From: an uncultured Cetobacterium sp.
GTDB taxonomy: Bacteria; Fusobacteriota; Fusobacteriia; Fusobacteriales; Fusobacteriaceae
NCBI RefSeq assembly: GCF_945952365.1
Contig: NZ_CAMFHX010000009.1
Span: forward strand, 1 to 64,000
DNA length: 64,000 bases
Reading direction: 5' to 3'
In this document: positions 17,151-26,027 of the stretch, in pieces
Layout: each line of letters starts with the position of its first letter
How positions within the stretch are numbered: position 1 is the first letter of the stretch
Made by a program: the position numbers and the translations under genes
The notes under the pieces: model-generated
What the model saw: only the letters and a program-made list of their open reading frames with translations
The model's database searches: none
Told to the model about the DNA's origin: nothing

Positions 17151-19297
17151 AAATAGTTGCCCCAGCGGGTAGTATAGAAAGATTTCACGCCGCAATAAAA
17201 GCAGGTGCTGATGAGATTTATATGGGTTTAAAAGGATTTGGAGCGAGAAGAAATGCTGTAAATTTAACATTAGAAGAGTATAAAGAGGCTTTAGATTACG
17301 CTCATGAAAGAGGAGTTAAAGTATTTTTAACTTTAAATACAATTATGATGGATGTAGAGATTGAAGCTATTTCAATCAACTTAAGAGAGTTGTATAAGCA
17401 TGGATTAGACGCTGTAATTGTTCAAGATTTTGGATTGGCAAAATTTATAAAAGAAAATTATCCAGGGCTTGAACTACATGGAAGTACTCAAATGACTGTT
17501 GCAAATCATATAGAGGCAAATTACTTAAAATCTATTGGATTTGAGAGAGTTGTTTTACCAAGAGAGTTATCATTTGAAGAGATAAAAGAGATTAGAGAAA
17601 AAAGTGAAATTGAATTAGAGATATTTGTTTCAGGAGCACTCTGCATATCATATTCTGGAAATTGTTATATGAGTAGTTTTATTGGCGGACGTAGTGGAAA
17701 TAGAGGAATGTGTGCTCAACCATGTAGAAAAAAATATAGTTCTGAAGGTGAAGATGAGGGATATGCTTTAAGTCCTAAAGATCAACTTTATGGATTTGAT
17801 GAGATTCAAAAGTTAAAAGAGATTGGAATAGATAGTATTAAATTAGAAGGAAGAATGAAAGAGCCTAACTATGTTTTCCAAACAGTAAGTTATTATAAAG
17901 ATTTAATAGATGGAAAGAATGTTGAGGAGAAGAGTTCTCAAATATTTAATAGAGGATATAGTACTGGATACTTCTATAAAAATAGACCTGAAATAATGAA
18001 TAAAGAGTTCGCAAGTCATTTAGGTAAAAATTTGGGAGAACTTAAAGAAAATAGATTGAAATTAAATGAAAAAATAATTTTAGGTGATGGAGTTACATTT
18101 TTATCTAAAGATTATGAAAAAATTGGCGGAACTTATATAAATAAAATTGATACAAGGTTTGAAAGAGGAAAAAGAGAAGCTAATCCTGGAGAAACTATAG
18201 TATTAAGAGATTTACCAACTGGAACAAAGTATGTTTATAGAAATTACTCTAAAGAGATAAGTGATTTAATAGAGCAAAAATTAAAAACTACAGATAAGAA
18301 ACATTTAATAGAATTTAATTTTACTGCTAAAGTTGGAGAAAATGCATCTATAAAAGTTTCAACACTTAATAATAGATTAGAATTAGTAACAGCAGAGATA
18401 TTATCTGAAAATATTGTTGAATTAGCAAAAAATAAAGGTACTTCAAAAGAGGTTATAGAGGAAAAAATTCTTGAAATAGGTGATACAACATTTAAAGGAG
18501 TTGTAAGAAATATAGATATTGATGAAAATATATTTTTACCAATATCTGTATTAAAACAGATGAAAAGAGATGTTGTAAAAGAGCTTTTAGAAAAGTTAAT
18601 TGTGAGTTATAGAAGAGAGGTTTTTGAAGATATAAAAAAGCTTCCTAGAGTGGAAACTATAGAGAAAGAAATTATAGTATCAGCTATAGTTTCAAATAAA
18701 GAACAAAGAGATATTTTAGAATCTTTAGGAATAAAAAAGATTTATAATAAAGGTTATGATGTAGCAAGAGAGGGTATTTTAGATAAAATTGATTTAAATA
18801 ATAATATGGCTACAAATTTATACCAAGCGTTAGAAAATAAAAATGATAAAATAACTTTAGGTTGGAATTTGAATATTTCTAATCGTTATGCATTTGATCA
18901 ATTTTCAACATTAAAAAATGTAGATACAATAATATTGTCTCCAGAAATAAGCTATAGAAGATTAGAAGAGATGGGAGAAACAAAAATTAAGAAAGCTATT
19001 TTAGCTTATGGAAGACCAAGAGCTATGTATACTGAGTTATCTTTAGGTGGAAAAGAGCAAAAAGTTATTGAAAATGAGCAAGGCGATAAGTTTACAATTA
19101 TTCAAAATGATTTAGGGAATAGTGAAATCTACTTAGAGCATCCATTAAATATATTAGAAGATAAAGAATATCTAGAAGAGATAGGAGTTTCAGAATTAGT
19201 TTTAGAATTTACAACAGAAACAGAGGATGAAATAAAAAATATTTTAGAAGGTAAGGGAGAGTATAGACCTTATAACTATGAAAAAGGAGTGTTTTAA
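17147..19297 (+). CDS. U32 family peptidase / RNA hydroxylation protein
   Basis: The 716-residue protein opens with the U32 domain: KIVAPAGSIERFHAAIKAGADEIYMG, GSTQMTVAN and the FVSGALCISYSGNCYMSS motif, followed by a GNRGMCAQPCR cysteine cluster (two in the CAQPC group). A long C-terminal half resembles the DUF3656 region found in RlhA-type proteins. Members with this layout (RlhA, TrhP) hydroxylate rRNA or tRNA pyrimidines in prephenate-dependent reactions, although the family was first named for collagenase activity. I favour RNA modification here. It overlaps coaE by four bases and abuts pgpA. Confidence 0.85.
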   Translation: MKIVAPAGSIERFHAAIKAGADEIYMGLKGFGARRNAVNLTLEEYKEALDYAHERGVKVFLTLNTIMMDVEIEAISINLRELYKHGLDAVIVQDFGLAKFIKENYPGLELHGSTQMTVANHIEANYLKSIGFERVVLPRELSFEEIKEIREKSEIELEIFVSGALCISYSGNCYMSSFIGGRSGNRGMCAQPCRKKYSSEGEDEGYALSPKDQLYGFDEIQKLKEIGIDSIKLEGRMKEPNYVFQTVSYYKDLIDGKNVEEKSSQIFNRGYSTGYFYKNRPEIMNKEFASHLGKNLGELKENRLKLNEKIILGDGVTFLSKDYEKIGGTYINKIDTRFERGKREANPGETIVLRDLPTGTKYVYRNYSKEISDLIEQKLKTTDKKHLIEFNFTAKVGENASIKVSTLNNRLELVTAEILSENIVELAKNKGTSKEVIEEKILEIGDTTFKGVVRNIDIDENIFLPISVLKQMKRDVVKELLEKLIVSYRREVFEDIKKLPRVETIEKEIIVSAIVSNKEQRDILESLGIKKIYNKGYDVAREGILDKIDLNNNMATNLYQALENKNDKITLGWNLNISNRYAFDQFSTLKNVDTIILSPEISYRRLEEMGETKIKKAILAYGRPRAMYTELSLGGKEQKVIENEQGDKFTIIQNDLGNSEIYLEHPLNILEDKEYLEEIGVSELVLEFTTETEDEIKNILEGKGEYRPYNYEKGVF

Positions 19298-19795
19298 GTG
19301 AATATAAGGCTAGTTAGAAATTTAGCAACAGTATTTGGATTAGGAGATATGCCAGTAGCTCCAGGAACATTTGGAACATTGGGTGGAATACCTTTATATA
19401 TTGGATTGGTTTTATTAAAAAGAATATTTCCAAATAATATGATATATAACTCTTTTTATTTTATGTTTTTAATGACCTTTTTCGCTATATCAGTTTACGT
19501 TTGTGATATTGCTGAAAGAGAGATATTCAAAGAGAAAGATCCACAAAAAGTTGTGATAGATGAGGTTCTAGGATTTTTAACTACTTTATTCTTAATAAAT
19601 CCAGTTGGAATTTTTGAAACAACAGCAGCTATAATTTTAGGATTTATTATATTTAGATTCTTTGATATAACAAAGATAGGTCCAATTTATAAATCACAAT
19701 TTTTTGGTAATGGAGTTGGGGTTGTTTTAGATGATTTCTTAGCTGGAGTAATTGGAAACTTTTTAATGGTTTGTATTTGGACTATATTTTTCTAA
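19298..19795 (+). CDS. pgpA: Phosphatidylglycerophosphatase A
   Basis: The 165-residue membrane enzyme dephosphorylates phosphatidylglycerol phosphate. The PgpA family signatures are present: APGTFGTLGGIP near residues 22-33, VVIDEVLGF in the middle and FRFFDITKIGPI. Four hydrophobic segments are visible. The start is GTG directly after the stop of the U32 gene, with AAAAGGAG inside that gene's tail. An alternative name is YutG-like phosphatase. Confidence 0.92.
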   Translation: MNIRLVRNLATVFGLGDMPVAPGTFGTLGGIPLYIGLVLLKRIFPNNMIYNSFYFMFLMTFFAISVYVCDIAEREIFKEKDPQKVVIDEVLGFLTTLFLINPVGIFETTAAIILGFIIFRFFDITKIGPIYKSQFFGNGVGVVLDDFLAGVIGNFLMVCIWTIFF

Positions 19796-19807
19796 GAGGT
19801 AGATAAG

Positions 19808-21013
19808 ATGAGATGTACTTTAATATTGGTTGGAACAGAGTTATTAAATGGTGCAACTTTAGATACAAATAGTGTATTTATGGCTAATGAGCTAAATAAA
19901 GTAGGCATAAAAATAGATTTTAAATTGACAGTAGGTGACTCTTTAGAAAAAGTTATTGAAGCTATAAAGTTTGCAAAAGAAAGAAATGAACTTGTAATTT
20001 TATCAGGTGGTTTAGGTTCAACAGATGATGATTTAACAAAAGAGGCTATCAGTAAATTTTTAAATAAAAAAATGATAGTTGAAGAGGATGAATTAGTTGA
20101 AATACAGAAAAAATTTGAAAAATTAAATATAGAGTTTCTAAAGAAAAATTATAAAGAGGTTGAGAAACCAGAAGGAGCCATTTCAATAAAAAATGATGTA
20201 GGAATGGCACCTGCATTCTTTATAAATGGAATTGCTGCTTTCCCAGGAGTTCCTAAAGAGTTATACAATATGTTTCCAAAGTTTTTAAAATACTATACAG
20301 AGAGCTATTGTGAAAATGTAGATCCAATTTACATAAAAGATATTGTTGTATCAGGAATTCCTGAATCTATATTGGAAGAGAAGATAAAAGTGTTTTTTAC
20401 AGAACCAAATATAGAATATGAGTTTTTAGTTAAGGATTATGGTATAATAGTGAGGATGCAAACACTAGAGAGCTTTAAAAACACAGTGGAAAAAATTAAG
20501 GAAAAGATATATAATAGTATAGGAAAATATATTGTAACTGAAGACGAAGAGAAAATAGAAGAAAAAGTTTGTAATCTTTTAAAAAGTAAAAATTACACAT
20601 TAGCTGTTGCGGAGTCATGTACTGGTGGAATGTTAGCTTCAACTATTGTAGGATTATCTGGAGTCTCAGAAATTTTTATAGAGGGATTAGTAACATATAG
20701 TAACGAATCAAAAATAAATCGGTTAAATGTTGATAAAAATATAATAGAGAGATATGGAGCTGTTAGTAAAGAAGTAGCAGAAGCGATGGTTTTTGGATTA
20801 AAAGCAAAAGTTGCAATTTCAACAACTGGAATTGCTGGTCCAAATGGTGGAACTTTAGAAAAACCTGTAGGTCTTGTTTATGTAGGTCTTAAGGTTAAAG
20901 ATAAAATTAAAAGCTTTAAATTCAATTTCACAGGGGATAGAGAGAGAATAAGAAGAAAAGCAGTTCTCCATAGTCTATTTGAACTATATAAAATGTTAGA
21001 GGAGGATGAATAG
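19808..21013 (+). CDS. cinA: CinA family protein (NMN amidohydrolase type)
   Basis: The 401-residue protein has both classical CinA parts: an N-terminal MoCF-like domain (LVGTELLNGATLDTNS and LSGGLGSTDDDLT) and a C-terminal domain from about residue 245 with VAESCTGGMLAST and STTGIAGPNGG. The C-domain deamidates nicotinamide mononucleotide in pyridine nucleotide recycling; the N-domain is often an ADP-ribose pyrophosphatase. The name comes from competence loci, but nothing here suggests competence. AGAGGTAG precedes the ATG. Confidence 0.95.
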   Translation: MRCTLILVGTELLNGATLDTNSVFMANELNKVGIKIDFKLTVGDSLEKVIEAIKFAKERNELVILSGGLGSTDDDLTKEAISKFLNKKMIVEEDELVEIQKKFEKLNIEFLKKNYKEVEKPEGAISIKNDVGMAPAFFINGIAAFPGVPKELYNMFPKFLKYYTESYCENVDPIYIKDIVVSGIPESILEEKIKVFFTEPNIEYEFLVKDYGIIVRMQTLESFKNTVEKIKEKIYNSIGKYIVTEDEEKIEEKVCNLLKSKNYTLAVAESCTGGMLASTIVGLSGVSEIFIEGLVTYSNESKINRLNVDKNIIERYGAVSKEVAEAMVFGLKAKVAISTTGIAGPNGGTLEKPVGLVYVGLKVKDKIKSFKFNFTGDRERIRRKAVLHSLFELYKMLEEDE

Positions 21014-21016
21014 AAA

Positions 21017-21565
21017 GTGAGTATAGGAGAAAGAATAAAAAAAAGCAGAAATGAGAAATCATTATCATTAAGAGAGTTGGCAACAATGGTTGATTTATCA
21101 GCTAGCTTTTTATCACAAATAGAACAAGGAAAAGCATCTCCTTCAATTGAGAATTTGAAGAAAATAGCAAACTCATTAGATGTAAGAGTTAGTTATCTAA
21201 TTGAAGATGAAGAGGTAAAGAAAAACTCTGATTTAATTAGAGCCAAAGAGAGAAAATTTGTAGAGAGTGTGGATTCGAATACAACATTATCACTTTTAAC
21301 GTCATCAAATATAGAGAAAAGTATGGAGCCAATTTTATATGAGATTGGACCTGGTGGAGAAAGTGGAAGAAGCTATTATACACATCCTGGAGAGGAGTTT
21401 ATATTTGTTCTTGAAGGAAGTATTGATATATATATAGAGGAAGCTATTCATAACTTACACGAAGGAGATAGTTTCTATTTTAAATCTAGTCAAAAGCATA
21501 GATTTAAAAATAATACAGATAAAAGAGCTAGAGCTCTTTGGGTGGTAAATCCACCTACATTCTAA
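21017..21565 (+). CDS. XRE-family regulator with cupin domain
   Basis: The 182-residue protein joins an N-terminal helix-turn-helix (residues about 7-60, with LSLRELATMVDLSASFLSQIEQGKASPS) to a C-terminal cupin (HPGEEFIFVLEGSIDIYIE and GDSFYF). Such PuuR/SutR-like regulators sense a small ligand in the cupin and bind operators through the HTH. The start is GTG behind GAGGATG, three bases after cinA. The FakA-FakB-like fusion gene follows within 16 bases, so lipid or acyl metabolism is a possible target; this is inference. Confidence 0.9.
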   Translation: MSIGERIKKSRNEKSLSLRELATMVDLSASFLSQIEQGKASPSIENLKKIANSLDVRVSYLIEDEEVKKNSDLIRAKERKFVESVDSNTTLSLLTSSNIEKSMEPILYEIGPGGESGRSYYTHPGEEFIFVLEGSIDIYIEEAIHNLHEGDSFYFKSSQKHRFKNNTDKRARALWVVNPPTF

Positions 21566-21580
21566 TAATGGAGGCAAATA

Positions 21581-24097
21581 ATGAATATAGAAGTAAAGGT
21601 ATTGAATTCTACAAGATTAACTAAGCTGTTAATCGCAGCAAGTAGATGGTTATCAAAATATTCAGATGTTTTAAATGATCTAAATGTCTATCCTGTTCCA
21701 GATGGAGATACAGGAACAAATATGTCAATGACATTACAAGCGGTTGAGAATGAGTTAATTAAATTAAATCATGAACCTGATATGGAGGAGTTAGCAGAGA
21801 TAGTATCTGAAGCTATACTTTTAGGAGCTAGAGGAAACTCAGGAACAATTTTATCACAAATAATTCAAGGTTTCTTAGAGGGTGTAAGAACTAAAGAGGA
21901 AGTTGGAGTAGATGATGTTAAAGTTGCTTTCAGAATAGCAAAAGAAAAAGCTTATAAAGCTGTAAGTGAACCTGTAGAAGGAACTATGTTAACAGTTATA
22001 AGAAGAGTTGCTGAAGAAGCTGAAAAATATACAGGACCATCGGATGATTTTATTCCGTTCTTAGTATACTTAAAAGAAGCAGCACAAGAAGCTGTTCAAG
22101 AAACTCCAAATCAATTACCAAAGTTAAAAGAAGCTGGAGTTGTAGATGCTGGAGGTCAAGGGATATTCTATATCTTAGAGGGATTTGAAAAATCTGTTAC
22201 AGATCCAGATATGTTACATGATTTAGAAAGAATAGTTCAATCACAAGCTAAAAGAAAAGATATAATGGAACATTCAGGAAATCATGTTTTTGAAGATATT
22301 AAATTTAAATATTGTACAGAGTTTGTAATTGAATCTGGAGATTTTGATTTAGATGATTATAAATCAAAAATTGTAAATCATGGAGACTCTATGGTTTGTG
22401 CTCAAACTTCAAAGAAGACAAAAACTCATATACATACAAATAATCCTGGATTAGTTTTAGAAATAGCTGGTCAATTAGGAAATTTATCAAATATAAAAAT
22501 TGATAACATGGAGATTCAACATAAAAATATGTTATTAGCTGATGCAGAGCATTATAAAGTTGATAAAAGAGGAAAAGTTTTAGTTCAAAATGAAAATAGC
22601 AAACCAATTGCTTACTTTGCTATTGTTGATAATATGGAGTTAGGTAACTTATTCTTAGATAATGGAGCAACAGCCGTTTTAATAGGAGGGCAAACTCAAA
22701 ATCCGAGTGTTGCAGATATCGAAGAGGGAATTAATAAAATAAAGGCTGACAAAATTGTTATTCTACCAAATAATAAAAATATCATATCATCAGCAAAGAT
22801 TGCAGCTGAAAGATCTTCTAAAGAAGTAATGGTTTTAGAAACAAAAACTATGCTAGAAGGAGAGTATGTTGTAAAAAATAAAGAGTTTGGAATGGATGAG
22901 ATGTTAAAGCAACTTCCATTTAATACATCAATTGAAATAACTCAAGCAGTAAGAGATACAAAGGTTGATGAATTAGTTATAGCTCAAGGAGATTATATAG
23001 CTTTAATTAATGGTAAAATAAAAGCTAAAGGATTAACTTTAGAAGAGACAATTGAAAGTGTATATAAGATGTGTGTAAACAGTGAGACTTTAAATATATT
23101 TGCATGTATTGGAAAGGGTTCAACTGAAGAAGCTAATAAGGTTTTAAAAGGAATTAAATCTACAGTTAAATATTCAGATTTAGTAATTGGTCAAGAAAAT
23201 TATCCTTACTACATATATGTAACAAATAGAAATCCTGAGTTACCTGAAATAGCGATTGTAACAGATTCTACATCAGATTTAACACCAGAGATGATAAAAG
23301 GTCTAGATGTAGATATTATACCATTAAAAATTAAATTAGCAGGAGACACTTACTACAGAGATGGTGTGGATATGTCTAAAGGTGAATTCTGGAAACAGTT
23401 ATTAAAAGATGGTGTTGTTCCAAAAACATCACAACCATCACCAGCTGAGTTCAAGGAGCTTTATGAAAAGTTATTAGAAAGAGGATATAAAAAGATTATA
23501 TCTATTCATATTTCAAGTAAATTAAGTGGAACTCAACAAGCTGCAAGAGTAGCGAGAGGTATGTTAAATAGAGAGGATGATATAGCGATAGTAGATTCTA
23601 AAGTTGTAACATTTGCACTAGCTCATATAGTTATTGAAGCTGCTAAAATGGTAAAAGATGGAAAAGCTTTTGATGAAATTATTGAATGGATAGATGAAAC
23701 TAAGAGTAAAATGAAAGTTTACTTTGTTGTAAAAGAGTTATCGTACCTAGAAAAAGGTGGAAGAATAGGAAGAGCATCATCAGTTATTGGTGGATTCTTG
23801 AAAATAAAACCTGTTTTAAAATTAGAGAACGGTGAAGTTTGTATTGAGGCTAAAGCACTTGGAGAAAGAGGCGCTTTATCTTATATGGAGAAACTTATTA
23901 AAAACGAAAAGAACTCTATTATAATGTATACTGGTTGGGGTGGAACTCGTAATGAGTTAGAAGCAGCTGATCAATTAAGAAGTATAGCTGAAAAAACTAA
24001 GAAATTAGATTACAGATCTAGAATGGAGATTGGTGCAACAATAGCATCGCATACTGGTCCTGTATATGGAATGGGAATTTTAAATAAAATAAGATAA
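21581..24097 (+). CDS. Fused DAK2-FakA / DegV-FakB fatty acid kinase
   Basis: The 838-residue chain combines two proteins usually encoded separately. The N-terminal third is a Dak2 kinase domain (NVYPVPDGDTGTNMSMT, GARGNSGTILSQI, VVDAGGQGI). A middle region holds the FakA-type segment with FKYCTEFVI and KTHIHTNNPG. From about residue 553 a full DegV/FakB fatty-acid-binding domain follows (IAIVTDSTSDLTPEM, ISSKLSGTQQAAR, FLKIKPVL). In Firmicutes, FakA phosphorylates fatty acids bound to FakB to feed phospholipid synthesis. Fusion would hold the carrier permanently at the kinase. Function is by homology only. GGAGG precedes the ATG. Confidence 0.9.
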   Translation: MNIEVKVLNSTRLTKLLIAASRWLSKYSDVLNDLNVYPVPDGDTGTNMSMTLQAVENELIKLNHEPDMEELAEIVSEAILLGARGNSGTILSQIIQGFLEGVRTKEEVGVDDVKVAFRIAKEKAYKAVSEPVEGTMLTVIRRVAEEAEKYTGPSDDFIPFLVYLKEAAQEAVQETPNQLPKLKEAGVVDAGGQGIFYILEGFEKSVTDPDMLHDLERIVQSQAKRKDIMEHSGNHVFEDIKFKYCTEFVIESGDFDLDDYKSKIVNHGDSMVCAQTSKKTKTHIHTNNPGLVLEIAGQLGNLSNIKIDNMEIQHKNMLLADAEHYKVDKRGKVLVQNENSKPIAYFAIVDNMELGNLFLDNGATAVLIGGQTQNPSVADIEEGINKIKADKIVILPNNKNIISSAKIAAERSSKEVMVLETKTMLEGEYVVKNKEFGMDEMLKQLPFNTSIEITQAVRDTKVDELVIAQGDYIALINGKIKAKGLTLEETIESVYKMCVNSETLNIFACIGKGSTEEANKVLKGIKSTVKYSDLVIGQENYPYYIYVTNRNPELPEIAIVTDSTSDLTPEMIKGLDVDIIPLKIKLAGDTYYRDGVDMSKGEFWKQLLKDGVVPKTSQPSPAEFKELYEKLLERGYKKIISIHISSKLSGTQQAARVARGMLNREDDIAIVDSKVVTFALAHIVIEAAKMVKDGKAFDEIIEWIDETKSKMKVYFVVKELSYLEKGGRIGRASSVIGGFLKIKPVLKLENGEVCIEAKALGERGALSYMEKLIKNEKNSIIMYTGWGGTRNELEAADQLRSIAEKTKKLDYRSRMEIGATIASHTGPVYGMGILNKIR

Positions 24098-24100
24098 TAA

Positions 24101-24132
24101 AAAATAGCTAGATTTTTAATCTAGCTATTTTT
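24101..24132 (+). terminator. Terminator after the fatty-acid kinase fusion
   Basis: A 14-bp perfect inverted repeat (24101-24114 with 24118-24131) ends in a short T tract. It closes the coaE-to-kinase cluster. Confidence 0.88.
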
Positions 24133-24192
24133 ACAAAGAACATCTTTTTTTAATAAATTAAATAAGAATAGCTATAAAGAGATTTTAAGGGA

Positions 24193-24221
24193 TTGACTGG
24201 ACATTAAAAAGAAAATATAAT
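24193..24221 (+). promoter_or_regulatory. Promoter of galE
   Basis: TTGACT (24193-24198) and TATAAT (24216-24221) are exactly 17 bp apart, close to the sigma-70 consensus. Transcription would start about 20 bases before the ATG. Confidence 0.9.
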
Positions 24222-24246
24222 AAAGAAAAACCATAGGAGGAGAAAG

Positions 24247-25236
24247 ATGGCAATATTAGTTTGTGGTGGAGCTGGATATATAGGAAGTCATGCGGTTAGA
24301 GCTTTATTAGAAGCAAAGAGAGAGGTTATTGTTTTAGATAACATGCAAACAGGTCATGTAGAAGCAGTATCTGAAGATGTTAAGTTAGCATTAGGGGATT
24401 TAAGAGATATAGAGTTTTTAAAAAGAGTTTTTAAAGAGAATAAAATAGAGGGGGTTATACACTTTGCCGCTGATTCATTAGTTGGAGAAAGTATGACAAA
24501 TCCAGCTAAATATTTTGAAAATAATGTTTTAGGAACAATGAATTTACTTAACACAATGAAAGAGTTTGAAGTAAAAAACATTGTATTCTCATCAACAGCA
24601 GCAACATATGGAGAACCTAAAAATATACCAATACTTGAAATAGATGAAACAAATCCAACAAATCCGTATGGTGAAAGTAAATTAATGGTTGAGAAACTAT
24701 TAAAGTGGTACGACTATGCTTACGGAATAAAATATACAGCTCTTAGATACTTTAATGTAGCTGGAGCATATCCAACAGGAGAGATTGGAGAAGACCATAG
24801 TCCAGAAACACATCTAATTCCTATCATATTACAAGTTGCTTTAGGAAAAAGAGAAAAAATAGGAATATATGGAGATGACTATCCAACAGAGGATGGAACT
24901 TGTATTAGAGACTATGTTCATGTAATGGATTTAGTTGATGCACATATATTAGCGTTGGATAGATTAAAAAATGGTGGAGAGAGTACAGTTTATAATTTAG
25001 GAAATGGAGAGGGATTCTCAGTTAAACAAGTTATAGAGGTAGCTAGAAAGGTTACAAAGCATGAAATACCAGCTGAAGTATCTCCTAGAAGAGCTGGAGA
25101 TCCTGCAAAATTAGTTGCAAGCTCTCAAAAAGCTATGAATGAATTAAAGTGGAAACCTAAGTATGCTTCGTTAGATTCAATAATAGAGACAGCATGGAAA
25201 TGGCATAAAGAAAATCCTGAAGGATATAACGACTAA
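24247..25236 (+). CDS. galE: UDP-glucose 4-epimerase
   Basis: The 329-residue enzyme interconverts UDP-glucose and UDP-galactose. The NAD-binding GGAGYIGSH lies at residues 7-15, the SST triad member near 115-117, and the YxxxK pair at Y141 and K145 in NPYGESK. Downstream, LRYFNVAGAYPTGEIGE and GTCIRDYVHVMDLVDAH are characteristic. It has its own promoter and terminator, so it is a single-gene unit. AGGAGGAG precedes the ATG. Confidence 0.96.
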   Translation: MAILVCGGAGYIGSHAVRALLEAKREVIVLDNMQTGHVEAVSEDVKLALGDLRDIEFLKRVFKENKIEGVIHFAADSLVGESMTNPAKYFENNVLGTMNLLNTMKEFEVKNIVFSSTAATYGEPKNIPILEIDETNPTNPYGESKLMVEKLLKWYDYAYGIKYTALRYFNVAGAYPTGEIGEDHSPETHLIPIILQVALGKREKIGIYGDDYPTEDGTCIRDYVHVMDLVDAHILALDRLKNGGESTVYNLGNGEGFSVKQVIEVARKVTKHEIPAEVSPRRAGDPAKLVASSQKAMNELKWKPKYASLDSIIETAWKWHKENPEGYND

Positions 25237-25266
25237 AAAAATTAGGCAGAACTCTGCCTAATTTTT
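25237..25266 (+). terminator. Terminator after galE
   Basis: A 13-bp stem (25237-25249 with 25254-25266) built around AGGCAG/CTGCCT ends in TTTTTT. It lies immediately after the galE stop and 18 bases before birA, which must rely on read-through or an unseen promoter. Confidence 0.85.
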
Positions 25267-25283
25267 TATTTTAAGGAGAAAAT

Positions 25284-25991
25284 ATGAGAATATATAGATT
25301 TGATGAGATAGATTCGACTAATAGATTTTTAAGAGAGAAAGATGATGTCTTAGAAAAAGATTTAGCAATTGCAAAAGTTCAAAATGCAGGAAGAGGAAGA
25401 AGAGGAAATAAATGGGTATCAACAGAAGGTGCAGCATTATTTTCTTTTGCCTTAAAGCATGATTTAGGAATACAAGATGAAGAATATATGAAGCTTCCTC
25501 TTTTAGTAGGGTATTCGTTATTATATTCTTTAAAAGAAATAGAGAATTTAGATTATAAGTTTAAATGGACAAATGATTTATATTTAGAAGATAAAAAAAT
25601 TAGTGGAATCTTAGTTGAAAAGATAAAAGATTATTATATAATTGGAATAGGATTAAATGTAAATAATTTGAATTTAGAAGAAGCAAAAGATAAAGGAATG
25701 TCACTGAGAGAAAAAACAGGAAAAGAGTATGATCTAGAAGAGGTTATACTTACAATAGTTTCAGATTTCTTTAAGAGCTTTGAAGAGTTTAAAATTGGAA
25801 AATGGAAAGAGATTTTAGAGAAAATAAATAAAGTTAATTACCTATACGGAAGAAGAATTGAGATTGTAAATTTTGATAAAGAAGAGAGTGGAATAGCAGG
25901 AGATATTTTAGAAGATGGAACTCTTGAGGTATTTGTAGGAAACGAAATAAAAAAATATAATATAGGTTCAATCCATATAGCAAAAAAATAG
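25284..25991 (+). CDS. birA: Biotin-[acetyl-CoA-carboxylase] ligase
   Basis: The 235-residue ligase attaches biotin to carrier proteins. It contains FDEIDSTNRFL at the start, the biotinyl-AMP loop AGRGRRGNKW (residues 35-44) and FKWTNDLYLEDKKISGILVEK. There is no N-terminal helix-turn-helix, so this is the enzyme-only form (group I) and not a repressor. A small C-terminal domain is present. AAGGAG precedes the ATG. Confidence 0.94.
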   Translation: MRIYRFDEIDSTNRFLREKDDVLEKDLAIAKVQNAGRGRRGNKWVSTEGAALFSFALKHDLGIQDEEYMKLPLLVGYSLLYSLKEIENLDYKFKWTNDLYLEDKKISGILVEKIKDYYIIGIGLNVNNLNLEEAKDKGMSLREKTGKEYDLEEVILTIVSDFFKSFEEFKIGKWKEILEKINKVNYLYGRRIEIVNFDKEESGIAGDILEDGTLEVFVGNEIKKYNIGSIHIAKK

Positions 25992-25993
25992 AG

Positions 25994-26027
25994 GAGAATA
26001 TAAACAAAAAGAGAATATGAACAAGAA
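25994..26027 (+). repeat. 17-bp tandem duplication across the mnmA start
   Basis: Positions 25994-26010 and 26011-26027 are two copies of a 17-base unit differing at two bases. The upstream copy reads ATA (26000-26002) where the downstream copy has the start ATG (26017-26019). The good Shine-Dalgarno GAGGAG (25991-25996) is well spaced for the dead ATA but 20 bases from the real ATG. Confidence 0.75.
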
